The translations under genes and the position numbers were made by a program. Below are positions 12,201 through 22,923 of a stretch of DNA of 64,000 bases, piece by piece. Within the stretch, counting starts at the first letter, position 1, and every line of letters starts with the position of its first letter. The DNA lies in assembly GCA_963693305.1 (NCBI GenBank), contig OY855906.1, positions 2,410,501-2,474,500 on the forward strand, written 5' to 3'. The stretch is from Meandrina meandrites (lineage: Eukaryota > Cnidaria > Anthozoa > Scleractinia > Meandrinidae). The notes below the pieces were generated by a model. That model worked only from the letters and a program-made list of their open reading frames with translations. It had not been told where the DNA came from and made no database searches.

Positions 12201-15200
12201 AGGAACTTTCAAAGAATAAAAAGGTTTTTCCTTTGACTGCTCAATCCAGACTCCAGCACATTAACCATTAGGCCAGGGCACCTCTAATTTATAAACAGTC
12301 AGATAATCCAAATCATTTCAAGATAGCCTTTTGAGTGGCATACTAACCTCCATGCCTCCCCGAGGAAACCTATGCTGCATCTGTTGTTGTTGAAAGCTTG
12401 CGTAATCTTGTGGAGGCTTTTGCATTTGATTAGCCATGTGCTGAGGCTGTGCGGACAGACTAGACTGCCCCAGAACTTGTCTGCCCATAGACATGTTGCC
12501 ATAGTACTGCTGTGACTGCTGCATGGTTCCTGCCTTCATTCCTCCCTGCTGCATCATGTATGGTGCATACGGCTGCTGGGGAGGCGCTTGTTGAGACTGT
12601 GCCTGCTGCTGCTGTTGCTGCTGCTGTTGTTGTTGAGAGCCACCCATCATCATATAAGGCGACTGTTGTTGGGGAATTCCTGGCGGCTGAAATAAACAGA
12701 ATGTTAGCTTCAAGACATATGACAGAGAAGGCAATGCAAAATACTTCTCATTAAGGTGGCTGAACACAGTTTCCTTGCGCTCTTTGGACTCAACACTGAC
12801 GTGATTCCGAGCGTGCACTCTCAGGGCTTTGAGAGAAACAAAATTCAAATTCTGCATGTGCGCAGTTACCAACTGGGCATGTTACCAGAAAGGCATGATT
12901 TGAAATAAACTAGCCATTAGAATTTTAAGAAATTTTACAAAGTTGTACTCTAGGATTTAGGACTCTAACTGCTGATTACAAAAAATCTGAAATTAACATT
13001 GTTGGACATTACGGGAAAACATAAAGGAAAAATTAAAAATCCCTTTGTTAAAACTAAATCGAGCAGAATTCAAATTTTTTGGTTGATTTCTATTTAGCTG
13101 GGTTGCCATGGTAATGCAACATGGTCTTCAGAGAACAAGTTGAAAGAGGTCTTAAAATAAACAACAAACTGGAGACAAAGAGAAAACACAAAATGAAATA
13201 TCAACAGAAGTCATTGCAATGCTTTCAACCAAAGATTATTTTGTTACTTTTCTAAGGTTGTTTAAAAAGAGGATTGTAAGCACAGAAATGGCTGAAATTT
13301 CACGAGAATTGCTCATCTGATTTAAAAAGCTCTTTTACGGTGCGGCTACTTTTACCGGGGTCACCCAGACAAAGTTAACCAATCACAAAGCAGAACGGAA
13401 ACAATAGATTTCAACATTTTTAACATCAGCCAATAAAATGCCGAGTACAAAACAATGAAATTTCAACTTGTTCGTTCGCCACGAAAACAGATCGATACAA
13501 ATTTTGGCTGTAAGGCACTGAGTTTTCAATTAATTTCGATTGTATCCCTTTTGAACTTGAGTAGTTGTGACAGCAACATTTTGAAGGTAAATATTAGCGA
13601 TGTTTATGAAAGAGAAGTTCGAAACAGGGAAAGCAACAATCGTACCGTTTGTCTCAACTGTTGCGTGGCAGAGTTCACTCGTGACAATTTCAAGTTTTCT
13701 CTACGCCATCAACTGGAGTTTTGGTAGTACCATTTGGAAAATAAATACAAGTAATGCTAGCGAGGGAAGACTTTCTTCAAGGCATAACCTACCAGTGAAA
13801 GCTAAGATTCCAACTTGTTGTGTTTGAGTAAATAACAATACTGAAATTTCAATTTGTTCACTCATGAAGTCCATGAAGCTTATGCAGTTTATGCTGAATA
13901 TAGCATTAGCTGGTGTTGACGCTTAGATTTAAAAATTTGAGTAGTTTCACATGCTGTATAAATGCATGCCATTTGTCATGCAAGTTTAATTTGCAAGAAT
14001 CGATGTCAATCGCTGTGAAAGCAGTGAAGGCGACGGCTTTTTGTTTGGCAAATTGTGTGGTGGAATTTGATTCTCAAAAAAAGAAACTTAACCGCCGGCT
14101 GTTTCACAATTTTCTTGCACATGTGACAATGCAGGACATAGGACGAATTTCGAACAGGAAAATCGGTTTTGTTTTCAACACTGACTAGCATACAAGTGAA
14201 ATTGCTCTATAAACTTTTCTTTCCGAAATAAATTCCTTCACAAGCTCAGTGTCGAGTTGTTGGTCTCGGAAGAGGAAACCATTGAAGTGTTGAGATGCTA
14301 GAGAAAACCGGGCAGTGGTTAAGTTTAATACGCCACGTATCGTGCAACAGTTGAGACAAACGCTGCGGTCGTTGGTTTCCCTATTTCGAACTTCTCTTTC
14401 ATAAACATCGCTAATATTTACCTTCAAAATGTTGCTGTCACAACTACTCAAGTTCAAAAGGGATACAACCGAAATTAATTGAAAACTCAGTGCCTTACAG
14501 CCAAAATTTGTATCGATCTGTTTTCGTGGCGAACGAACAAGTTGAAATTTCATTGTTCTGTACTCGGCATTTTATTGGTTGAAGTTAAAAATGTTGAAAT
14601 CTATTGTTTCTGTTCTGCTTTGTGATTGGTTAACTTTGTCTGGGTGACCCTGGTAATAGTAGCCGCACTGTAAAGCTCTTGATGAAGAAACAACAGTTTT
14701 CAATTTACAAAACATGTTTCATCTTCAGTTGCAGATGAGTCTTCATATTTAGGTATGTTACAAAATTACGTTTTTCAAACTTACGTTTACAATTTGAATA
14801 TGAAACACATGGGAAACAAAAACAGTGTGCGCATTGTTACTTTAAGTGACTTAGGTGCAAAAAAAATTAATATATATAATATCAAGAACAGTAAAATAAA
14901 AGACAAAGAAAGAAAGAAGGAAAGGGATAACTCTTGATGCCTTGGCTGCTGATGAAGAGTAGGATTTTCCCACTTAATATGCATTGCCTCTTTGATCTTA
15001 ATTTGGAATTTTAAATGAAAGAAAGATTGGTTGATGAGTAGAGGAAATATATCTACCATAGATACTTGCAGATAAGCCACACCTTTGTACCAAAATTTGA
15101 CATTCAAAATCGGGGATGCAGCTTATCTGCAAGAACATTTGGAAATTTCTGTGCTACTTCTGGTGTCCAGTCTTTCATCATCCAATCTAATGCCTGGTTA

Positions 15201-18200
15201 CTAAGCTACCAACATTTCATGAACACAACAACGAACAAGGTCTTGTTGTCATGCAAAATGCTATGGAAAAACAGTGTTGAATGATGTTCATTCTGTTAAA
15301 AAGAGCTGAAAGTGTGGGTGATAACGTAGTATTTTCCGTTTCAATGTTAGTGAGTTTACGTGCATTGAATAAGACTTCAAAAGACTCGACTTTGGAATTC
15401 GTTTCATTTCTCTCAAAAAATTTTTTTCCCAAACATTTGTGTTGCTAAATTCAGGGTGTGGCTTATCTGCAAGTGTTTATGGTAATTAACTGATTGTGTG
15501 TACCGGTAAGTGTTATTAAAGGGGGTTTGTCATGGGTTTTGAGAGATTCTTGAACAGCCAAAATTTTTATTTGTGGTGCAGGGAACCTAAAAATAATGGT
15601 CCATTTTTATTAAAACAATTGCTATTTTTGAGCCCTGAAACTGTTAACAAGTGTCTTTGGCTACGGATGGCTTGGATGGAAATGGATTGCAACTTGAAAA
15701 ATTAAGGCTAAACTTTTCAAGTTGTTTCTGAGCATCTTCAAAAAATCAATATTTTTAGCCTTAGTTTGATTCTATCTGACAAAATACCCTGCACTACATA
15801 TTCACAGTGGTATATTGCTGAGACCATATTTTTATACTTCAACAACAAACAAGTTGTTAAGGGATTGATGAAAACAGTATTTTGGGGCAAGAGATTTTGG
15901 AACGTCCTGTAATGCTAAATGGTGAATTTGACTTTGGGGAACACCAGCTAAAGAAATATCATTGCAGAGGGTCATACAGGGGGGTCTCAGACACGGTTCA
16001 CTGGCGGATAAAGTAATGAATCATGGATCACGGATACCAAAATTTCATTTTCCTGAATCACAAAATAAGCAACTATATCCTGCTCTTATGCAAAAAAGAG
16101 GCAAAGAAGGAGTGTTTGAACAAAGCAAAATCGAGAAAGGCAGAAGAAAGGCTGCGCATTACAAATTGCATACCTTTATTGCTGTCTTACCTCATTTTCA
16201 TATTTTCAGTCTCCATAAATCTTCCAGATGTCTCACGATTCAAATCACGTGGAATAAATTTAAAGTGGTGAAATCATGAATATCGATTATTAATTCAAGT
16301 TCTTCATGGCTCACGCAAAACCTTTAGGTTGCAGATCACATAAAATTCACATTTCACAGAAAATAAATTTAGGTAATCACAAGTCACGAGAATACCCCTT
16401 ACTACCCTTATTGCACATTAGAATTTAAATTCTCTAAAACTTGGCTGACTACTTGGATTGGCCTTGGCCTCATGAAATATAAAATGTACATTTTACTTTT
16501 TTAGATGAATACCTCTCTTGTGTCATTCAGTCGAGTTCAGTTTAGAATTATTTTCAGCAATCTGAAGGAAACCACATAAAGGATCATGCAAACCTTTGAT
16601 ATCTATGTGACTTGCATGACCTCTATCTGAATCCTTCACTCTTGCCATGCTTTTTTCAACTTCACCACCTTGTTTAAGGTGGTTTACTACTATTTTGAGG
16701 GGGTAAAAAAAGGCAAAGTTTTAACTCTTTTGCTAAATGTTCAGAAGTTATTTTCTCATTCTCTACTTCCTGACTGTTACAGCCTACAACCATTATATGA
16801 GTCATTTGAACAATGCAAATGCTAACAAACAGCTGAAATTAACATCTGAGTGCTTATGACGGGACTAGACACTTGTAATTGTTTGAATAGTTTTTTCCTC
16901 AAAATCCGGCCATATTGCCCTACCTCAAGACTTCAGAAATTGGCTGTTTAACAATTAGACTACAAGCCTGAGTTATAATGTAGTCAACGAAGGGCAGCTG
17001 AGTTGACTACGGCTCATAGAAAAAAAGGGTGTGTTTTCTAAATATTTTTAATGTGGCTGAATGTAATTTAGGCAAAGTTAGACTCAGCACAATGCTGGCC
17101 AGCGGCTTCTGTTCTAAGTTGTTGGGGCAGTCGCTTAACCTCACAAGGGCCACTGGGGATTTTGAGGTCAGGGCACTTTGTTTGTGTTGTGTCATGTTGG
17201 ACACGTTTGCAAGTTTTCCCTTTTAGGAGTAATGTGGGAGAACCAATCACATTTGTGGATTTCAAGTAGAACATGGCCAAGTTTCTGCAAAATTAAATAA
17301 AAATCTGACAGATTGACGGTGTGCATGATTTAATTGTGAAATTTTCATCTTGGGTTGTCTGGTAGGATTTTAGGTTTTTTGGGAACAAACACAGGTTTTT
17401 ATAATCTTGGAGGAGAATCAAAGTGCAGATGCCTTTTATTTGAGCATGCGCTCATGGCAATGTGTGCAATGGAGAAAGCAGGCTATTTATCTGCCTTTTC
17501 TTTCACTATTTTTTTTACCTAGGTTTAAACGCATGTCTGAAACCATTTTAATTATCACTTTGTATACTAACGTTGTTTTATATGGTTTAATTAAGCTCTC
17601 AAGCTGTTTTCCTCTCTTCTTACAGTTGCATATGTTGTGGTTTAAATTTATCTTTGGTTTAAAATTTTTCAAACCAGTTTGATTTTTATTTCCCTTTGTT
17701 TCAGATTATAATAATGAGTATAAGACAATGAAAAATAAAAATCAAACTGGTTTGAAAAATTTTAAACCAAAGATAAATTTAAACCACAACACATACATCA
17801 CTTTTGTCAGTGCAACTGCATTGTTACTGGCATCAGGATCGTCTTGGAAAAACTGTAGCAAGCCAACTTAAAGCTGTTTTCTAAGTTTCTTGTTTATTAT
17901 CAATGACTAACATTTTGCAAATGAATAAGAGCCTCCTTGGATAAATTTAAACTGTTGTGCAATGTACTGGTATTGTTAATGTTGCCTGAAATTATCACTG
18001 ACATGACATCATTAAATGGATCGTATCATTATTATTCTCCCTTTCGGGAATGTATTTTGGGTTTTAGCCAATCATATTTGTAGAGAAAACCCACAACATA
18101 ATGGAAAGTCTGACAACATTCTTGTTTTGTTTGACCAAAGTGGTGATATACATGTATGTCCTTTTAAAGATAAAATAATTATTTGCAGCTCCACGTTTGC

Positions 18201-21176
18201 GGTGTACAGTTAAGTAGCGTTTCAGCAGACATTCTGAAACAGTTTCATGTTCAAAACAACCTCACACCTTCTTATAGCTGAAACATCAATAACAAACATC
18301 AGATATAATGTGCCACATTTTCACACTGTTGTCATGGACAATGCACCAAAGAACTCAACAAAAACAACATCAGGAAAAAGGGGTGAGAGATGTCCTTAAA
18401 TGTAGAATTATTTTAAGGCATAAATAATTCAACCAGTTGCTTCATAAACTTCAAATTTGTATGACCAAATATCAAAAATTTCTACTGTGAGTGGAATAAC
18501 ATTACATTTGAACACTTCTCACTTTTCATTCACACTTACTCTTATATAATCAAAAATGAAGTTTTCAAACTATATTCCTATTTTCTTTTGTAGGTAGTGA
18601 GTTCTATTTTAGTGTATCGTCACACCAACACTTCTCGCCTAGACTAGCTTTTTCCATCTGCAGGAAGTGAAATTTTTATAAAATACATTAAATAGATCAA
18701 ATATATTATCAAATTCAAAACTTCATACTTGGAGGAATTCAAAGCACAATTTTCATTTAATTTAAACCTGTGATGACTGTGGTCTTCTACAATTTTGCAC
18801 AACTTGAAACATAGACAAATCACGAAACTTGTCCAATTTGAAATATCTTAAAAAAGAACTTGTACCAAATAACCATAACAAATTTGAAGAGAAAAGTTAT
18901 GCAAACAATGCTGGAATGATGGTAGACAATGATCTAATTAACCAGTGTCCAAGTTTGAACATTGGTCTTCTTTTTCAAGGCAACTACATCATAAGACAAA
19001 ACATAAGGAAGCCTAATTGACATAAAGCTACAAATTTCAGTGACAATATTACTACAGGAATATAAATGAACAGGTTCTATCAATTTTTTCTGAGCAAGAA
19101 CAAAATCAAGCCATGTTTTACAGGTAAAAGTGGTTATATTTTGTTACCAAAGTTGCCAACATAGTATCCTGTTTATCGGGATTACTCGGAGGTTTATGTA
19201 GCAAGCTATTCACCATAATTATTTCAAACTGAAAATCCTGTATATTGGGCCTTGTGTTGTGAGAGACTATACACATTGAATACTTTAAAACCAAGCAGTT
19301 TTAGAATCAAAAAGCTTTCCACAGTGCTAGAGGATAAATCTTTTATATCCTATGTGCCACAACTTGTAAGGCAACAACAAATTACACTGATTAATTTCCA
19401 GGAACTGTACAATGGTACTTGAATGGAACAATACTGTATTATACTATTAACACTTCCAAGAGACAATACTGTTGTCTCACAAATCATTAGGAGAGTCACA
19501 AAACACTGTTTTATGGGTACAAAATTAGATATGCTGCCTAGTGTGACAGGACAAAAAGCTCACTGCAAGAACAGAAACCAATAATCATATGCTACTTGTC
19601 AAAACGAAACATACAAGTGTCATGCAATGTTCAGTTTGCTATAGAATTACCTGATTTCAGGTCTCAGCTGTTCACAAAAATCAAATAAACCAGTATGTAA
19701 CTACAATGCCTAATGGCAAACACTACAAAAGGCAACTTGACAAAGACATGTGTAACCCTTAATATTTCCACAAATGAAAGGTCAATAAAATGTTCTCCAG
19801 ATTAATCCTTTGAAGGCCAATGAGTGATCTATGTCTGTAGCTGTCTGCAATTATTTATAAATTGACACTTGCACAGCCAATCAGGCGAGCAGGTAGATAA
19901 ATTTCACAGGTGGTGAACCAAGTTTAAATTGTATAGAAAACTGTACACAAAAAATATCTTCGCCGGCTCGAACTTGTACGTTAGCGAATCGAAACTTTCC
20001 TCTTTCAGAACCATACAACTCGCTTCGTATCGTTTTTATCGCGTTTGTGAAATCCGATCGCCCTCGCACAAAGCTCGAGTCCGCCATTATGAATATTCTG
20101 ATGATAAATATTTTAAACGTAAGTTATGTCTGCTTGTGCTAGAAGACTTGTTACCCCTTCAATCTCCCCACAAATGAAACGGCAAACGCCCTAAAATACC
20201 AATAAATATAAACAATCTCTTAACGGTTGTAATCCCCCCTTACCTGCAATTGTGCTCTGCTCATCGGCGGACCGGGAGAAGTATTTGTTGGTAAATTTGA
20301 CGAACAATGGTTCGACGTCTGCAGTCTGTTCTGCTGCCACTGAAAATGTTGATTTGTGATCATATTTCTCTCATCTGGCTGCGAGTTCGGTGCTCTTTGC
20401 CCAGCCTGAGAACTGCTCGAGTCCTGAGCGTAATAACTCGGAGGATAAGCGCTCGACGATTGGGAATTTAACCCTCTTTTAAGTTGATTTTCACTCTGCG
20501 CAGACATGAACCTTTGTTGGGAGCCATATTGTTCGGTTACGTTCGGCGCTCTAGGAGCGATGGGAACTTCGCGATAGCCTCGGAGAAGCATTTCCTGTGT
20601 CGGATTGTATTGATTGTACCGGTTTTGTGGTGATAAAGCTGGCTGATTTGATGCCAAAAGTTTCATATTTGCGGGATTAGGGTTCGATTGACTAAGATTT
20701 CTAGACGGTACGGCCGGGCTTGCCGTCGAACTTCCTGGGTCGAGAATTGACGAAAGTTGATTGTTTAGATGCATCCCCAAACCAAGCGATCCGCTCTTGT
20801 TTGGTAGTCCCGTGGATGAATTCATGGACATTTGAAATCCATTAGCGTTCGCCGTTGGTTGGTTGGTTCCACTTGAATTCGGCGTCGCCATTTTGTTGGA
20901 CAAGGAATTTGCCTTATTATTGTTGCTAGACTGATGTTCAGCACCCTGAATATAATCGTGTAGCTCTTCCAAAATATCTTGATTTTGCGAGCCTAACGCA
21001 CTTCTAGAACCATTCTCGCGGAAGCTCGGGTCGGGGAAATAATCTCCGCCCGTTGAAGGAAATTTAAAATGATGGTTTGTGTGTTCCGTGTTCGATGCAG
21101 GCACCTTATTGGGATGTTGTAGGCGACTACCGCTTGTTCCGCCGTTGCTCGCATGGACCCGGACAGTTTGCGCCAT
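1369..21176 (-). CDS. ARID1/BAF250 (Osa-like) subunit of the BAF chromatin-remodelling complex, 11 exons
   Basis: ARID1 proteins are the large DNA-binding, scaffold subunits that define the nuclear BAF form of SWI/SNF. The exons, in gene order, are 21176-20244, 12686-12348, 11171-10694, 10284-9874, 9496-9284, 8859-8630, 7909-7859, 7090-7009, 6839-6745, 6627-5481 and 3296-1369. All junctions are GT/AG, all phases fit, and the total is 5,907 nt (1,968 aa plus stop). Human ARID1A is about 2,285 aa. The order is a Ser/Asn/Gln-rich N-terminus, Gln/Pro/Met-rich low complexity (about 312-720), the ARID domain (about 886-985), a Pro/Ser/Gln/Tyr-rich linker, an acidic stretch and the C-terminal BAF250_C armadillo-like region (about 1661-1968). 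The ATG at 21176 opens the N-terminal exon; the 5' UTR limit is unknown. ARID1 versus ARID2 is settled by the C-terminus. Confidence 0.95.
3297..5480 (-). other. ARID1 last intron with repeat fragments and one nested ORF
   Basis: The 2.2 kb intron holds three degenerate pieces of a dispersed repeat seen again at 36105-36285: around 3437-3470, 3605-3640 and 4259-4310, with shared motifs GTATCGCTGTA and CACTAAAATGTCTAAT. Between them is a 98-codon minus-strand ORF (3729-4025) beginning MGTNMAAVSQRN. I do not recognise the ORF, and its setting between repeat pieces suggests that it belongs to the repeat. The rest shows no structure. Confidence 0.45.
3473..3496. promoter_or_regulatory. three overlapping AACCGGT(T) motifs
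   Basis: AACCGGTT, TAACCGGTAA and AACCGGTT lie end to end in the last ARID1 intron. AACCGGTT is the consensus for the Grainyhead/CP2 transcription-factor family. Whether anything binds here is unknown; the flanking repeat fragments mean it could simply be part of a transposable element. Confidence 0.3.
5481..6627 (-). CDS. ARID1 exon 10, end of the ARID and Pro/Ser/Gln/Tyr-rich linker
   Basis: Opens with VVRRKLWQDVLEALNLP, the last ARID helices (to about residue 985). A 340-residue Pro/Ser/Gln/Tyr/Met-rich linker follows, with a seven-Gln run near 5600. It ends in a basic RKLTSRDLG motif that precedes the conserved C-terminal block, as in vertebrate ARID1 (KLT-x-D-x-G). The first codon is GTG at the acceptor, so it is not a translation start. 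Confidence 0.92.
6745..6839 (-). CDS. ARID1 exon 9, central ARID helices
   Basis: Encodes the central ARID segment: VPIVMRQPLDLFKFF followed by TVVRDRGGLQE. The P-LDL-(F/Y)-x-L/F and V-x-x-x-GG-(L/Y) pattern is the family hallmark. The exon ends at GAA/GTGAGT in phase 0. Confidence 0.9.
7009..7090 (-). CDS. ARID1 exon 8, start of the ARID domain
   Basis: Begins FAKLYELSDEPERKEFLNKY. The K-LYEL-x-x-EPER segment matches ARID helix 1 in animal ARID1 proteins. Donor CAAG/GTAAAG; the final base is the first position of a Gly codon completed by the next exon. Confidence 0.88.
7859..7909 (-). CDS. ARID1 microexon 7
   Basis: A 51-nt exon (17 codons, SSYQFPSSRQHQQQYEK) bounded by TATATTTAG and AAG/GTAAGC. 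It was too short for an ORF scan and was found by following the reading frame between the Ser/Pro exon and the start of the ARID. Because it is phase 0 at both ends, it could be skipped without a frameshift. Confidence 0.78.
8100..8515. repeat. degenerate dispersed repeat in an ARID1 intron
   Basis: Pairs of the motif AAGTGGGTAG (near 8162 and 8450), a local hairpin (GGAAGGCCCAATGGACCTTCC at 8198-8218) and a C-run flank a stretch with no coding potential. A similar CTAGAGGG/GGTGCC block recurs near 26330. Probably an old non-autonomous element; its ends are not clear. Confidence 0.3.
8630..8859 (-). CDS. ARID1 exon 6, Ser/Pro-rich pre-ARID segment
   Basis: Encodes about 77 residues including SPPSPPSSPLSTFSG, which resembles the Ser/Pro block upstream of the ARID in vertebrate ARID1 proteins. 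Acceptor TTTGCAG/CTCAG, donor CATG/GTAAGT; the frame continues cleanly into the 51-nt exon at 7859-7909. Confidence 0.85.
9284..9496 (-). CDS. ARID1 exon 5
   Basis: 71-codon exon in phase 1. It carries a short acidic helix-like segment (LPTAEDVEAMIESMRAGE) followed by Gln/Pro/Ser-rich sequence. Acceptor CTATAG/GTCGTG, donor AATG/GTAAGG. Confidence 0.82.
9874..10284 (-). CDS. ARID1 exon 4, Gly/Pro/Ser-rich with polyalanine
   Basis: Phase 1 at both ends; 411 nt. Contains an eight-residue Ala run (about 10051-10075) followed by PGPRYPS and GPPYGNP motifs typical of ARID1 linkers. The splice acceptor is CAAAG/GAAC and the donor CAG/GTTTGT. Confidence 0.85.
10694..11171 (-). CDS. ARID1 exon 3, Gln/Pro-rich
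   Basis: Starts at TTTCAG/CCTCAG and ends one base into a Gly codon at GATG/GTGAGT. Two short Gln clusters lie at its start (about 11090-11145). A Ser/Pro-rich tail (residues about 550-583, SRHTPSPITMGSP) follows. Low-complexity linker with no enzymatic motif. Confidence 0.88.
11172..12347 (-). other. ARID1 intron 2 with a C-run and old SINE heads
   Basis: Contains a C-rich run at 11409-11437 and a tRNA-like relic near 11470-11510 (complement of a box-A-like sequence). Two similar phrases on TTGGTTGCCAAA and TGGTCACCAAATTGG (about 11613 and 11990-12010) may be divergent repeat copies. No exon is needed here, since the flanking exons join in frame. Confidence 0.35.
12348..12686 (-). CDS. ARID1 exon 2, polyglutamine-bearing
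   Basis: Exon of 113 codons in phase 0 between TTTCAG/CCGCCA and GAG/GTTAGT. It carries an uninterrupted run of eleven Gln codons (about 12595-12636, CAG/CAA mixed) between Met-rich MMMGG and MMQQGG motifs. These Gln/Met patterns match the N-terminal half of ARID1 proteins. Confidence 0.88.
13336..14672. mobile_element. foldback DNA transposon with 329-bp terminal inverted repeats
   Basis: Positions 13336-13664 and 14344-14672 are inverted copies of each other at clearly over 90% identity, with a 680-bp unrelated centre. The tips read TACGGTGCGGCTAC and, on the other strand, TACAGTGCGGCTAC. AAGCTCTT flanks the element on both sides (13327-13334 and 14673-14680, with one extra T on the left), an 8-bp target duplication as made by hAT or P-type transposases. 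Both arms can be translated to the same peptide (MKFQLVRSPRKQ...), an effect of the repeat and not evidence of a gene. No transposase is present, so this is a non-autonomous copy. Confidence 0.8.
15056..15482. mobile_element. MITE with 28-bp inverted repeats and TA target sites
   Basis: The ends are CCATAGATACTTGCAGATAA and, on the other strand, CCATAAACACTTGCAGATAA, followed by GCCACACC in both. TA flanks each end, as expected for Tc1/mariner-type insertions. The interior is non-coding. Confidence 0.7.
15966..16410. mobile_element. MITE copy 1 with AGAGGGTC ends and 4-bp target duplication
   Basis: Left end AGAGGGTCATACAGGGG and a decayed right end (CCCCTTACTACCCTTA). TTGC is present on both flanks (15962-15965 and 16411-16414). 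The internal sequence, with GATCACGGAT, AAAATTTCATTTTCC and AGTGGTGAAATCA phrases, matches the copy at 29441-29910. Confidence 0.7.
17633..17794. repeat. 59-bp inverted repeat with short spacer
   Basis: TGTTGTGGTTTAAATTTATC at 17633 onwards reappears in reverse complement up to 17794, and pairing extends to about 17691 and 17734 with almost no mismatch. The 40-bp spacer is AT-rich. A long, nearly perfect hairpin in an intron points to a recent foldback insertion. Confidence 0.7.
20244..21176 (-). CDS. ARID1 exon 1 (N-terminal low-complexity region)
   Basis: This exon encodes residues 1-311, starting MAQTVRVHASNGG, and is rich in Ser, Asn, Gln and Pro with no fold that I can name. It contains an acidic helix-like stretch (DILEELHDYIQG) near residue 68. 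It ends in phase 0 at CAG/GTAAGG. Low-complexity N-termini of this kind are usual in ARID1A/B and are thought to mediate weak multivalent contacts. Confidence 0.9.
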
Positions 21177-21258
21177 TCAACAGCGCCAAAACACTTATTA
21201 TGACACCATGCCGACTTGGAATAAAATTCCAAAGCCTCCGAAATTGTTTGTGAACGTC

Positions 21259-21405
21259 CACGTGTTACTGGGACTCGTCTAACGATGTTTGACGTTGTAG
21301 AAAATTACCGCCTTTTCAGCTTGCCGACGGTCAAAGCTTTTCACACACTAGCAGCCATCTATAGTCAGCACGTGTTTGAATGACAGGAGAGAGGACGTGA
21401 CGTCA
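21259..21405. promoter_or_regulatory. ARID1 upstream region: two E-boxes and a CRE palindrome
   Basis: CACGTG occurs at 21259-21264 and 21369-21374, and a perfect GTGACGTCAC palindrome (CREB/ATF consensus TGACGTCA) at 21397-21406. These lie 80-230 bp upstream of the ARID1 ATG in locally GC-richer sequence, a plausible TATA-less core promoter. No transcription start can be assigned. Confidence 0.4.
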
Positions 21406-22804
21406 CTAGGGCCACAAACGCTGCGCACGCAGCATACCGGCACATAAATGCAAGGAGCCCTAATACGATCCTCATCATGGTGCATTAGGAAAGTGTCACT
21501 TTGTCCTCGCAAATTTATTTTTAAATCTTTTAAAATATTTGAAATTTGGAAAACCTAACCTAAGGGGTTACTTGACATTTCTAAAACTTAAAATTTCATG
21601 TAAAAGTTTAAAGTTAGACCAGGCGCTATTTTATTGTCTTCAAACGTCCCTTGGAAATAGGCCCTCTGGGAGAAGGCCCTGCATAAACCTTGGTCTACAA
21701 AGGCGAGATTTTTTTTTTCATTGAGACAATAATTAACGTAAAAAACAAATGAGCAGTCTTTATAAGTGGAACACCTGGGTATTGACTTAACTTAGGTACA
21801 AATGTAATGAAGACTTAAAATAAACAGCAATTTTAATGTATTTCATACCCAGAACGTGACAAAAAATAAACGCAAATTATTCAAACTACAGATGTATGCA
21901 TCGTAAATGGTGGGCCTGCATATCAGAAATTTATTTATTATCTGAAAATACGTTATAAGTTGTAAAAATTTTCTTTGAACGTTGATCAAAGGTTGAATTT
22001 GAATTTGTTTGATTTACATAGGACCCTGTAGATCTCTGTCGGGTGTATTGTTTAGTGTAACTTTTGTTTTGACTATTTTCGACCCTTGTGCATCAATTAC
22101 ATATAAATAACGCCAGCATATTTCAGGCTCTGTTTGATACATAACGGGAATCATCGACTTTGCGTCTCCTGGTCGTAACTGTAGATGTATAAAACAATGT
22201 GTGGCTGATGTAAAAAGCCTAAATTTAGACAAAACATCTGAAACATTGCTGCAAAGTGAAATTAAAAGTTCACGATCAACAATGACATTACTTCAGCCAC
22301 CAACATAATTTAAAAATATCCGAATTGCGCTTCGAACAGCAAATTGTCTGTTCTTTCATTTGATCGAGCAATATAAATGACCTGCATCATCAAATCTCTT
22401 GCATACATATTAATCACTAGCTCGATTTAAAGACCGAACGTCGCGCGCCGCGGAACCCCTGCATCTCTCATTTCTAAGGCAACCGAATTAAATGCCCTTT
22501 AATCGCACGATACAAGGGAAGCGCTTTAAAATTTGTTCGTCTAAATGCGATAATTCGATTGTAATCTAACTAATCCTTTTCGTGCGGTATTGCAAAACTC
22601 ATCGGTTAAAAGAAAATAATTTTTTTCTGGCGTATCGTATCTCAATTATCATTGCGTGACTGCGGCCTTACAATGAAACATTGTTTTGTCTCCAATTTTT
22701 ATACGTCACGCGAAAGCAAATGCTAAGATGCCACTTGACGAAGTTTTATTTTGCGCATGCATTGTTTAAATTTAATGGACTTTCCTTTGTTCTTCTATTG
22801 TAGT

Positions 22805-22923
22805 AAAATGCAAGGCTGATCGAGCAGCTGAAATAAAAAGGTATATTTTACTTAGCCCAAGTAAAATATGTGGGCTAAGTAAAATATTCCTTTTTACAGC
22901 TGTTCGATCAGCGTTGCATTTTA
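22805..22923. repeat. hairpin-forming palindrome, about 52-bp arms
   Basis: AAAATGCAAGGCTGATCGAG at the left pairs with the reverse complement at the right, and the arms close on AGCCCA...TGGGCT around a short loop. A few mismatches are spread along the arms. Probably a small foldback element. Confidence 0.7.

Larger units (their letters stand above)
12687..20243 (-). other. ARID1 first intron (7.5 kb)
   Basis: No extra exon is required, because exon 1 joins exon 2 in phase 0. The intron contains a long foldback element (13336-14672), a mariner-type MITE (15056-15482), a MITE with 4-bp target duplication (15966-16410) and a 59-bp near-perfect inverted repeat (17633-17794). The remainder, notably 18200-20200, is AT-rich with no feature that I can support. 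Confidence 0.5.

Noticed and set aside
13455..13727. ORF that matches another on the opposite strand at 14185-14553.
   Set aside because: Both lie in the inverted arms of the foldback element, so the match comes from the repeat. Neither resembles a known protein.
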